A DNA stretch of 47,375 nucleotides from an uncultured Gemmatimonadales bacterium (GTDB taxonomy: Bacteria; Gemmatimonadota; Gemmatimonadetes; Palauibacterales; Palauibacteraceae). Below the pieces are notes generated by a model that was not told the origin of the DNA, searched no databases, and worked only from the letters and a program-made list of their open reading frames with translations. Of the stretch, positions 30,956-38,127 are shown one piece after another (position 1 is the stretch's first letter; each line of letters starts with the position of its first letter). The position numbers and the translations under genes are program-made. The stretch is from contig CAMYMV010000027.1 of the NCBI GenBank assembly GCA_947259585.1, positions 1 through 47,375 of the forward strand, given 5' to 3'.

Positions 30956-32299
30956 GTGCCGACGAAGGTCGTCATGGCCCAGCTCAGCCCGACGATGGAG
31001 GAGGGCAAGCTGATCGAGTGGAAGATCTCGGAGGGTGATGCCGTCGCCCAGGGCGACATCGTGGCCGAGATCGAGACCGACAAGGCGAACATGGACGTGG
31101 AGGCGATGGGAGCCGGCGTCCTGCGGAAGATCGTCGTGCAGGAGGGGGCGACGGTGCCTGTCGGCACGCTGATCGGGATCATCGCCGAGCCGGACGAGGA
31201 TATCGAATCCCTCCTCAGCGAGGCCGAGGCGGCGTCGGCCGTCGTGGCGACCGAGGAGCCCTCCGACGCTCCCGAAGAGACCACTGCGCCGGCCGAAACC
31301 GCCGTCCCGGATGAAGCCGCCGCCATTGATGAGGCCGCCGCCGATGAGACCGCGGAGGCCGCGGAAGAGCCGTCGGCCGTGGTCCTGCCGTTGGAAACCG
31401 GGCTTGAGGCCGAAGGTGGTCGCGTCCGAGCGTCTCCCGTGGCCCGAAAGATGGCCGCGCAGGAGGGCATAGAGCTCGGGACGATCGCTGGGTCGGGCCC
31501 CGGCGGCCGGATCGTGAAGGCGGACGTCGAAGCAGCCATGGCCGCTCCTGCCGGGGCGGCTCGAGCCCCGGCAGCGGGCGCGATCGGTGGAGCAGAGCCT
31601 GTTGGGGAGCCCCGTTTGCGGGACGAGCGGGTCGAGGCGAGCCAGATGCGAAAGGCGATTGCCAGGCGACTGGCGGAGTCGATCGGCCCCGTTCCGCACT
31701 TCTACCTGACGATAGAAGTCGACATGGGGCGGGCTCTCGATATGCGCTCAGAGCTGAACGCGAGGGCGGACGGCTTCAAGATCGGCGTCAACGACATCCT
31801 CCTGAAGACAGCGGCCGAAGCGCTCGTGCGTCATCCGCAGGTCAACGCCTCCTGGGACGAGGACGCGATCCAGTTCCATGGCCGCGTCGACCTCGGGATA
31901 GCGGTGGCGGTGGAAGGCGGCCTGATCACGCCGGTCTTGCGCGATGCGGACAGAAAGGGACTTCGGCGGATCTCGCTGGAGTCCGCCGACCTGATCGAGC
32001 GCGCCAGGGCTCGCAAGCTCCTCCCGGAGGAGTATCAGGGAGCGACCTTCTCGGTCAGCAACCTCGGGATGTTCGGAATCGACGAGTTCACGGCGGTGAT
32101 CAACCCTCCGGAAGCGGCGATCCTTGCGGTTGGCATGACCCTGGAGAAGCCGGTGATCGAGGGAGGCGAGATCACCGTACGCCGCCGGATGCGCGTGACG
32201 ATGTCCTGCGACCACAGGGTTGTCGACGGGGCGATCGGGTCGGCATACCTGGCGACTCTCAAGGAGATGCTCGAGAACCCGCTGGCGATGGTCCTTTAG
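30956..32299 (+). CDS. pdhC: dihydrolipoamide acetyltransferase (E2) of pyruvate dehydrogenase
   Basis: The subunit transfers acetyl groups from E1 to CoA. Domains in order: one lipoyl domain (residues 1-80) with the lipoylated Lys in EIETDKANMDVE; an Ala/Glu/Pro-rich flexible linker (about 90-145); an E3/E1-binding domain (VRASPVARKMAAQEGIELG through GSGPGGRIVKADVEAAM); a second linker; and the catalytic domain (about 220-447) ending with MSCDHRVVDGAIGSAYLATL, where the His and Asp of DHRxxDG are catalytic. Length is 447 residues. The start is GTG 30956, giving MPTKVVMAQLSPTMEEGKL, the standard lipoyl-domain opening. LipA and LipB for its lipoylation are encoded either side in the same cluster. 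Confidence 0.95.
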   Translation: MPTKVVMAQLSPTMEEGKLIEWKISEGDAVAQGDIVAEIETDKANMDVEAMGAGVLRKIVVQEGATVPVGTLIGIIAEPDEDIESLLSEAEAASAVVATEEPSDAPEETTAPAETAVPDEAAAIDEAAADETAEAAEEPSAVVLPLETGLEAEGGRVRASPVARKMAAQEGIELGTIAGSGPGGRIVKADVEAAMAAPAGAARAPAAGAIGGAEPVGEPRLRDERVEASQMRKAIARRLAESIGPVPHFYLTIEVDMGRALDMRSELNARADGFKIGVNDILLKTAAEALVRHPQVNASWDEDAIQFHGRVDLGIAVAVEGGLITPVLRDADRKGLRRISLESADLIERARARKLLPEEYQGATFSVSNLGMFGIDEFTAVINPPEAAILAVGMTLEKPVIEGGEITVRRRMRVTMSCDHRVVDGAIGSAYLATLKEMLENPLAMVL

Positions 32300-32388
32300 C
32301 GCGCACGTGCGTGTGCCCCGGGTTTCGAGCACCTGTCAACTAAGGAAAGCACGCCAGGCCCGCGGGCCTTAACGAGTGAGGCGACCGG

Positions 32389-33804
32389 ATGTCTGAATGG
32401 TACAACGTCGTGGTGATAGGGGCCGGACCGGGCGGCTACGTGGCAGCCATCCGCGCCGCTCAGCTCGGGCTGAAGACTGCCTGCGTCGAGGCCAACGGCT
32501 ACGAGGGCGGCCTCGGCGGCACATGCCTCAACTGGGGATGCATCCCGGCCAAGGCCCTGCTGGAGAGCGCTGGCCTTGCCCAGACGGTCAAGTCGCAGGG
32601 CGCGGAGTTCGGCGTCAGACCCATCGACGTCGAGTACGACATGAGCGCGGCGGTCGATCGGAGCCGGGCGATCAGCGAGAAGCTTACGAAGGGGATCGGC
32701 TACCTCTTCAAGAAGAACGGGGTGGAGTCTGTCTTCGGGCACGGACGCCTGACCGCGGAGCGCGACGTGGTCGTCGACCCGACGGAGCCCGGCGGCGAGG
32801 CGCGGATCCTGGACGCACGCCACGTGATCGTGGCGACCGGCGCGGTGATGAAGACCTTTCCCGGCTTCGAGCTGGATGGTGAGAAGGTGATCGGCAGCAG
32901 GGAAGCCCTCGAGCTCCGGGAGCTGCCGAAGCGGATGGTAGTGGTCGGCGCCGGCTTCGTCGGCGTCGAGTTCGCCGACGTTTTCAGCGCGTTCGGGGTC
33001 GAGGTGACCGTCGTGGAAGCGCTCGACACGCTCGTTCCCCTCGAGGATCCGGAGATCGGAAAGACGCTGGCCCGCTCCTTCAAGAAGCGGGGCATGGAGA
33101 TCCGAACCGGGACGATGGTCAAGGCGCTGCAGCGCAACTCGAGCCCGATGGTGCTCACCGTGGAGTCCTCCAAGGGCGAGGAGCGGATCGAGACGGACCT
33201 CGTTCTGATGGCCGTGGGGCGTCAGCCGGTGACGGAGGGACTCGGCCTCGAGGAGGCCGGGGTACAGGTGGCGGACGGCTTCATCGCGATCGATGAGTAC
33301 TGCAGGACCAGCGCCGAGACGGTCTACGCCGTCGGCGATGTGGCGGGCCCGCCAATGCTCGCCCACAAGGGATCGCACGAGGGGATCGTCGCGGCCGAGC
33401 ACATCGCGGATGCGAACCCGCACCCGGTGCGATACGACAACATCCCCAGCGTCGGCTACTGCCACCCGGAGATCGCGAGCATTGGGCTGAGCGAGCCCGC
33501 CGCGGCCGAAGCGGGCCATGAGCTGAAGGTCGGCAAGTTCCCTCTCGGCGCCCACGGCCGGGCGCTGACGGCGGGACACAACGAGGGCTTCATCAAGATC
33601 GTCGCCGACTCCGAGTACGGCGAGATTCTCGGCGTCCACATGATCGGGCACAACGTGAGCGAGCTCATCGCCGAAGCGGGCGTCGCTCGGATGCTGGAGG
33701 CCACGCTCGACGAGGTGGCGGCGCACGCCCATGCCCACCCGAGCATGGCCGAGGCCGTGATGGAAGCCGCCTTCGTGACGCTCGGCCGCGCGATCCACGT
33801 TTGA
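32389..33804 (+). CDS. lpd: dihydrolipoamide dehydrogenase (E3)
   Basis: This FAD enzyme reoxidises the dihydrolipoyl groups of E2 with NAD+. The FAD-binding motif is VVVIGAGPGGYVAAIRAAQLG; the redox-active disulfide is GGTCLNWGCIPAKALLES. The NAD-binding motif is MVVVGAGFVGVEFADVFSAFG. The second FAD motif is VYAVGDVAGPPMLAHKGSHEG. The C-terminal interface includes HAHAHPSMAEAVMEAA, with the catalytic His-Glu pair (HxHPxxxE type). Length is 471 residues. The gap to pdhC is 89 bases and contains a 12-bp GGCCCGCGGGCC palindrome but no terminator. Besides pyruvate dehydrogenase, it may serve the fused-E1 complex (17351), since no other E3 is seen. Confidence 0.95.
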   Translation: MSEWYNVVVIGAGPGGYVAAIRAAQLGLKTACVEANGYEGGLGGTCLNWGCIPAKALLESAGLAQTVKSQGAEFGVRPIDVEYDMSAAVDRSRAISEKLTKGIGYLFKKNGVESVFGHGRLTAERDVVVDPTEPGGEARILDARHVIVATGAVMKTFPGFELDGEKVIGSREALELRELPKRMVVVGAGFVGVEFADVFSAFGVEVTVVEALDTLVPLEDPEIGKTLARSFKKRGMEIRTGTMVKALQRNSSPMVLTVESSKGEERIETDLVLMAVGRQPVTEGLGLEEAGVQVADGFIAIDEYCRTSAETVYAVGDVAGPPMLAHKGSHEGIVAAEHIADANPHPVRYDNIPSVGYCHPEIASIGLSEPAAAEAGHELKVGKFPLGAHGRALTAGHNEGFIKIVADSEYGEILGVHMIGHNVSELIAEAGVARMLEATLDEVAAHAHAHPSMAEAVMEAAFVTLGRAIHV

Positions 33805-33888
33805 GTCCACATGCCTTATAGCGCAGTTGGCAAGCGGCCTTTACGACAGCACTTTACATCGCTGGGCTTCGACGCATACCCCTCGCGT

Positions 33889-33922
33889 CCCCTCTACCTG
33901 TACAGCTGTACAAGTAGAGGGG
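33889..33922. promoter_or_regulatory. 34-nt near-perfect palindrome directly upstream of lipB
   Basis: Left arm CCCCTCTACCTGTACAG (33889-33905) and right arm CTGTACAAGTAGAGGGG (33906-33922) are complementary at 16 of 17 positions. The centre TACAGCTGTA fits TACANNTGTA, the operator consensus of CopY/BlaI/MecI-type repressors. The right arm abuts the lipB ribosome-binding site (GGAGGG, then TGTC, then ATG 33932), so as RNA the hairpin could also affect translation. Confidence 0.55.
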
Positions 33923-33931
33923 GAGGGTGTC

Positions 33932-34828
33932 ATGACCGGTGAACCTAGCCGCCATGTTGGCGTCGTCCGGGTGCCCGACTTCATGCCGTACGAGGTGGGG
34001 CTGGATTGGCAGCGAAGAGTGGCGCGGGCCCGCATCGAGGGCCGCCTCGAGACCGACCTTCTGCTGCTTCTGGAGCATGAGCCTGTCCTGACGCTGGGCC
34101 GAGGGGCGAGCGGTTCGGCTTCCGGCATGGGGAGCCCCGTCGGAAGCCCCGCCGGGAGCCCGAGCCCGAGCAGGACCGAGATTCCGCAGTTCGAGATCGA
34201 GCGTGGCGGAGACATCACCTACCACGGCCCCGGTCAGCTCGTCGGCTACCCGATCCTCGATCTGGAGGGCTTTCGGAAGGACCTACACTGGTACGTGCGG
34301 ACGCTCGAGGAGGCTCTGATCCTCGCGCTCGAGACGCTGGGATTCCGCGGCTTCCGCGTCGTAGAACACACCGGCGTTTGGGTTGGAGATGGAGGCGGCC
34401 TGGATCACCTGGGCCGGCCGGAGGTGGCGGGCGAGGCGGCCGGAGCTTCGATCGGCGCCGTGGATGACAGGGTCGTGCATGACCGGATCGCGGCCGGGAG
34501 CCTGCGGAAGATCGCTTCGATCGGCGTCCACGTGAGCCGTTGGGTCACCTGGCACGGCTTCGCGCTGAACGTGCGGGAGACGGCGCTCGGACCCTTCTCG
34601 GCGATCATCCCGTGTGGGATCCCGGGCGTGAGCATGACGAGCCTGGAGAGCGAAGGGCTTGCCGTTTCATGGGAAGACGTAGTCACGGAGGTGGAAGGCG
34701 GCTTCGGGAGGGCGTTCGGGGCGCGAATGGAGGAATTCGGGCAGGGCCGGCTCGACCGGCTTGGCTTGGCTCCCGAGCCGGCTGGCCCGGACCTCCGGCC
34801 GGAGCCCACTCTTCCCGCCCATGGCTAG
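33932..34828 (+). CDS. lipB: lipoyl(octanoyl) transferase, with low-complexity inserts
   Basis: LipB moves octanoyl from acyl carrier protein to apo-E2/H proteins, which LipA then sulfurates. Family blocks: ARIEGRLETDLLLLLEHEPVLTLGRGA, FEIERGGDITYHGPGQLVGYPILDL, SLRKIASIGVHVSRWVTWHGFALNV (catalytic Lys in RKIASIG) and IIPCGIPGVSMTSL (catalytic Cys). The protein is 298 residues, longer than most LipB (about 210-240). The extra length comes from a Gly/Ser/Pro insert (SGSASGMGSPVGSPAGSPSPS) and a second insert after VGDGGG. ATG 33932 is chosen because of GGAGGG 5 bases ahead; earlier frame sequence reads through the palindrome. The stop overlaps sdaAB by 8 bases. Confidence 0.92.
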   Translation: MTGEPSRHVGVVRVPDFMPYEVGLDWQRRVARARIEGRLETDLLLLLEHEPVLTLGRGASGSASGMGSPVGSPAGSPSPSRTEIPQFEIERGGDITYHGPGQLVGYPILDLEGFRKDLHWYVRTLEEALILALETLGFRGFRVVEHTGVWVGDGGGLDHLGRPEVAGEAAGASIGAVDDRVVHDRIAAGSLRKIASIGVHVSRWVTWHGFALNVRETALGPFSAIIPCGIPGVSMTSLESEGLAVSWEDVVTEVEGGFGRAFGARMEEFGQGRLDRLGLAPEPAGPDLRPEPTLPAHG

Positions 34829-35486
34829 GCTCTTCGATATCCTCGGGCCGACGATGGTCGGTCCTTCGAGCTCGCACACCGCCGGCGCCTGCCGATTGGG
34901 TCTGCTGGCCCGGGCAATCCTGGGTGGAACGCCGGAGCGAGCGCTGATCGGTCTGCACGGGAGCTTCTCGATGACCGGCGAGGGCCACGGGACGAAGCGG
35001 GCTATCGTTGGCGGCCTTCTCGGCTTCCAGCCGGACGACCCCCGCCTCAGGGAGAGCTTCGCGGAAGCCGGAGAGGCCGGCCTCGAGTACGAGTTCGAGG
35101 CGATCGAGCTGGGCGAGGACGCGCACCCGAACTCCGCGCGCCTCGAAGTGGAGCTCGGCGCCGAGCGGACCCGGATCGTCGGATCGTCGATCGGCGGAGG
35201 GCGCGTTCGGCTGGATCGCATCGACGGATTCGACGTAAGGGTGACCGGGAGCCTTCCGACCCTCGTGGTCCTGGCCGACGACGTGCCCGGCACGATCGCG
35301 CTCATCACCGGGATGCTGGCCGACAACGGGCTGAACCTGGCGACGATGCAGGTGGATCGGACCGGCCGCGGCGAGCGAGCTCTCATGACGATCGAGGCCG
35401 ACCACGAGATTCCGGAGACTTTGGTGGCGGAGCTGGGGGAGCAGGATTGGGTGCACTGGATGCGCCGCATCTCGGCCTGGGCTTGA
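34821..35486 (+). CDS. sdaAB: L-serine dehydratase, iron-sulfur type, beta subunit
   Basis: This is the small subunit of the two-subunit [4Fe-4S] L-serine ammonia-lyase that converts serine to pyruvate and ammonia. FDILGPTMVGPSSSHTAGACRLG is the family hallmark, followed by LHGSFSMTGEGHGTKRAIVGGLLG. The C-terminal 75 residues are an ACT domain (SLPTLVVLADDVPGTIALITGMLADNGLNLATMQVDR), probably for allosteric regulation or subunit contact. Length is 221 residues from ATG 34821, which overlaps the lipB stop by 8 bases. The pyruvate made would feed the adjacent pyruvate dehydrogenase cluster. Confidence 0.93.
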   Translation: MARLFDILGPTMVGPSSSHTAGACRLGLLARAILGGTPERALIGLHGSFSMTGEGHGTKRAIVGGLLGFQPDDPRLRESFAEAGEAGLEYEFEAIELGEDAHPNSARLEVELGAERTRIVGSSIGGGRVRLDRIDGFDVRVTGSLPTLVVLADDVPGTIALITGMLADNGLNLATMQVDRTGRGERALMTIEADHEIPETLVAELGEQDWVHWMRRISAWA

Positions 35487-35494
35487 GGAGGCAG

Positions 35495-36424
35495 ATGTTC
35501 CGGTCGATCGCTGAGTGGTTCGAAGCGGCCGAAGGCCGCGGCTCCAGCCTGCCCGTGGCCGTTCTCAGGGCGGAGGAGAAGGAGACGGGAGCCGCGGGCG
35601 ACCAGATCCGGGAGCGGATCCGGGAGACGCTGGCCGTGATGAGAGCGGCGGTCGATGAAGGACTCGGCTCGAGCGAGGAGAGTCCGACCGGGCTGACGGG
35701 AGGGCGCGCGAAGAGGTTGGCCGAGGGTGCACCGAGCCTGCTCGGCGCGGCCTTCTCCGCGATGCTGTCCCGCGCGATCGCGACGCTGGAGGTGAACGCC
35801 CGGATGGGGCTCATCGTGGCGGCGCCGACGGCTGGCGCGGCGGGAGTGGTCCCGGCCGTTCTCTTCACACTGGAGGGATCGAGAGGCTGGTCGCCGGATG
35901 AGCTTGTCGACGGGATGCTCGTCGCCGGCGGCGTCGGTGCCGTGATCGCCCACCGGGCATCGATTGCCGGGGCGGGCGGTGGCTGCCAGGCGGAAACGGG
36001 CAGCGCGGCGGCGATGGCGGCAGCGGCGGTCACGTACCTCGAGGGGGGAACGCCGGAGCAGGTCGGCCAGGCCGTAGCGTTCACCCTGCAGGGGATGCTC
36101 GGGCTGATCTGCGATCCGGTGGCCGGGCTGGTGGAGATCCCGTGCGCGTACCGTAACGCGACAGCCGCCGTCCAGGCGACGGCCGCAGCCGAGTTGGCGC
36201 TGGCCGGCCTGGAGTTCCCGATCCCGGCCGACGAGGTGATCGACGTGATGGGCGAGGTGGGCCGAAAGATGGATGTTCGCTACCGGGAGACGGCGCTCGG
36301 CGGCCTCGCTGCCACGCCGGCCGGGCAGGAGATCGCTCGCCGCGCCGGGATGTCCGAGCTCGTGGAGCTGCAACGGCGAGGCTCGACGGCGGGAGAGGGT
36401 TCGGCCAGGTTCGGCCCGAGCTGA
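35495..36424 (+). CDS. sdaAA: L-serine dehydratase, iron-sulfur type, alpha subunit
   Basis: This is the catalytic large subunit. Cysteines expected to hold the oxygen-labile [4Fe-4S] cluster are visible in AGAGGGCQAETGSAAAMAAAA and GLICDPVAGLVEIPCAYRN. ARMGLIVAAPTAGAAGVVPAVLF and MDVRYRETALGGLAATPAG are also family blocks. Length is 309 residues. ATG 35495 is chosen because GAGGAGG lies just before it; the frame extends upstream into sdaAB without conservation. It begins 9 bases after the sdaAB stop, so both subunits are co-translated. The labile cluster is interesting in an organism whose other genes look aerobic. Confidence 0.93.
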   Translation: MFRSIAEWFEAAEGRGSSLPVAVLRAEEKETGAAGDQIRERIRETLAVMRAAVDEGLGSSEESPTGLTGGRAKRLAEGAPSLLGAAFSAMLSRAIATLEVNARMGLIVAAPTAGAAGVVPAVLFTLEGSRGWSPDELVDGMLVAGGVGAVIAHRASIAGAGGGCQAETGSAAAMAAAAVTYLEGGTPEQVGQAVAFTLQGMLGLICDPVAGLVEIPCAYRNATAAVQATAAAELALAGLEFPIPADEVIDVMGEVGRKMDVRYRETALGGLAATPAGQEIARRAGMSELVELQRRGSTAGEGSARFGPS

Positions 36425-36527
36425 GACAGCCGGCCTGGTGGATCTTTGGCCCGTCGGCGTGGGGACTCGCCGGGGCTTCGCGGGTAGCCCACTCACCGGA
36501 AACCGTAATCGAGAAAGGAGTCCATAG

Positions 36528-36677
36528 ATGGTGCTCATCATCCTGCTGGCGACCTCTCTGGTCGTGGGCGGATTCATCGCCCTGCTGGCCGGCATGAAAG
36601 GTCCGAAGGTCCTCGGCCCGGGCGTGGCCATGATGGCCGCGACCCTGGTCTTTTACGGCCTGGTGTCCCTCCTATGA
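36528..36677 (+). CDS. 49-residue membrane protein, unknown
   Basis: This short frame has a good ribosome-binding site (GAAAGGAG, 8 bases before ATG 36528) and encodes two hydrophobic helices: VLIILLATSLVVGGFIALLAG and PGVAMMAATLVFYGLVSLL, with a short KGPK loop between. The stop codon overlaps the start of the M24 peptidase gene (ATGA at 36674), showing translational coupling. I do not recognise a family. It may be a small inner-membrane subunit or stabiliser for its neighbour. Confidence 0.65.
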   Translation: MVLIILLATSLVVGGFIALLAGMKGPKVLGPGVAMMAATLVFYGLVSLL

Positions 36678-38071
36678 ATCGGCTCAAGAGTCGGCCATGC
36701 GCAGCGGCGTTCGGATTCCTGCTGGCCTCGCAGCTCTCAGTGGCAACGGCCCAGCAGGCAGAAGGGTCCTGGGCAGGGGGCTCGATCCCGTCTTCGAGCG
36801 CTGTCTCGGCTCCTGGCGAGCCGATCCGCCTCGCGCCTACCGCATCCATGGCGGGCCGACGGGCCCGGTTGGCCGAGGAGGTGGGAGACGGCGTCCTCCT
36901 CGTTCCTTCGGCGACGACCAAGAGCATCGAGGGCGACTACCCGCAGGACTCCGATTTTCGGCAGGACAACAACTTCCTCTACCTGACCGGACTGGAGGTG
37001 CCCGACTCCTGGCTGGTCCTGATCGCAGCCGGCGGTCAGGTACGGGCCGAGATCCTCTTCATCCCCGAGCGGGAACCGGCCGAGGAGATGTGGACCGGCC
37101 CGAAGCCCTCCTTCCAGGAAGCGTCCAAGCTCTCGGGGATCGTGGATGTGAGGGCCATCTCGGACTTCGAGGAAACGGCGGTGGAATCCCTCAAGCAGGA
37201 CACCGGCGTCAAGGCCATCTATGCACCGCTCAACCCACACAGCCGGCATGATCCGCACATCCAGACGCTGCTGTTCGAGGGTCAGGCCGAGGTCCTCGAT
37301 CTAGAGCCCGCGTTCGCTCGCCTGAGGCAGGTCAAGGACGACTTCGAGATCGAGATGCTGCGCCGGGCGATAGAGATCACGGACGGCGCCCACCTCGCGG
37401 CCCTGAGGACCGCGCGACCCGGCATGTACGAGTACGAGCTCGAGGCCGTGATCGAGTACAACTTCCGCCGCGGCGGTGCCGAGCGAGTCGGCTTCCCGAG
37501 CATCGTCGGCGCGGGGCCGAACTCGGTCGTGCTTCACTATGACAAGAGCCGCCGCCGGATGGAGGAAGGCGACCTCGTCGTCATGGATATCGGCGCGGAG
37601 TACAGCTACTACTCCGCTGATGTGACCCGGACGATCCCCGTCTCGGGAGCGTTCTCGGCGCGGCAGCGCGAGATCTACGATCTCGTCCTGGGGGCCCACG
37701 AAGCGGCGCTCGCGGCGGTCAAGCCCGGAAACACGCTGATGGATGTCGAACGGGCGGCGCGGGTCTACCTGCAGGAACATGGCGCTGGGAAATGCGGTGC
37801 GAAGAGCTGCAACGACCAATTCCCACATGGCGTCAGCCATTGGCTCGGCATGGACGTCCACGATGTCGGCGACTACTCGGTGAAGCTGCAGCCCGGGATG
37901 GTCCTGACGGTCGAGCCGGGGATCTACCTCGCCGATGAGGGCATCGGCGTGAGGGTCGAGGACGACGTGCTCGTCACCGAGACCGGTTATGAACTGCTGT
38001 CCAACGCACCTCGCGATCCGGATGAGATCGAGGCGTTGATGGCGGAGGCCGCAACCGTCTCGCGTCGATGA
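36674..38071 (+). CDS. secreted M24 metallopeptidase (Xaa-Pro aminopeptidase family)
   Basis: Pita-bread peptidase that removes N-terminal residues preceding proline. The N-terminus has a signal peptide (MNRLKSRPCAAAFGFLLASQLSVATAQQ). An N-terminal creatinase-like domain follows (PQDSDFRQDNNFLYLTGLE, the Xaa-Pro aminopeptidase entry motif). The catalytic domain shows the metal ligands in order: VVMDIGAEYSYYSADVTRTIPVSG (two Asp), GVSHWLGMDVHDVGDY (His), VLTVEPGIYL (Glu) and IGVRVEDDVLVT (Glu). Length is 465 residues. It probably acts in the periplasm. Start ATG 36674 overlaps the 49-residue membrane-protein gene. The last codons and stop lie in a short tandem duplication. Confidence 0.92.
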   Translation: MNRLKSRPCAAAFGFLLASQLSVATAQQAEGSWAGGSIPSSSAVSAPGEPIRLAPTASMAGRRARLAEEVGDGVLLVPSATTKSIEGDYPQDSDFRQDNNFLYLTGLEVPDSWLVLIAAGGQVRAEILFIPEREPAEEMWTGPKPSFQEASKLSGIVDVRAISDFEETAVESLKQDTGVKAIYAPLNPHSRHDPHIQTLLFEGQAEVLDLEPAFARLRQVKDDFEIEMLRRAIEITDGAHLAALRTARPGMYEYELEAVIEYNFRRGGAERVGFPSIVGAGPNSVVLHYDKSRRRMEEGDLVVMDIGAEYSYYSADVTRTIPVSGAFSARQREIYDLVLGAHEAALAAVKPGNTLMDVERAARVYLQEHGAGKCGAKSCNDQFPHGVSHWLGMDVHDVGDYSVKLQPGMVLTVEPGIYLADEGIGVRVEDDVLVTETGYELLSNAPRDPDEIEALMAEAATVSRR

Positions 38072-38099
38072 CGGTAATAACCGTCTCGCGTTGATGGCG
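38053..38099 (+). repeat. 21-nt direct repeat covering the M24 peptidase stop, with hairpin
   Basis: AACCGTCTCGCGTCGATGACG (38053-38073, including the stop TGA) recurs at 38079-38099 with two differences. A stem GACGGT/ACCGTC with an AATA loop (38070-38085) spans the two copies. Confidence 0.7.
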
Positions 38100-38127
38100 T
38101 CCAGCTAGACAGGGGGTGGAGAGGAAG

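Noticed and set aside
32296..33810. 504-codon minus-strand frame opposite lpd
   Set aside because: Antisense shadow; lpd has all flavin and disulfide motifs.
33816..33890. tRNA-like D-arm sequence (TAGCGCAGTTGGCAAGCG) before lipB
   Set aside because: No acceptor, anticodon or T-arm pairing could be built around it; probably chance.
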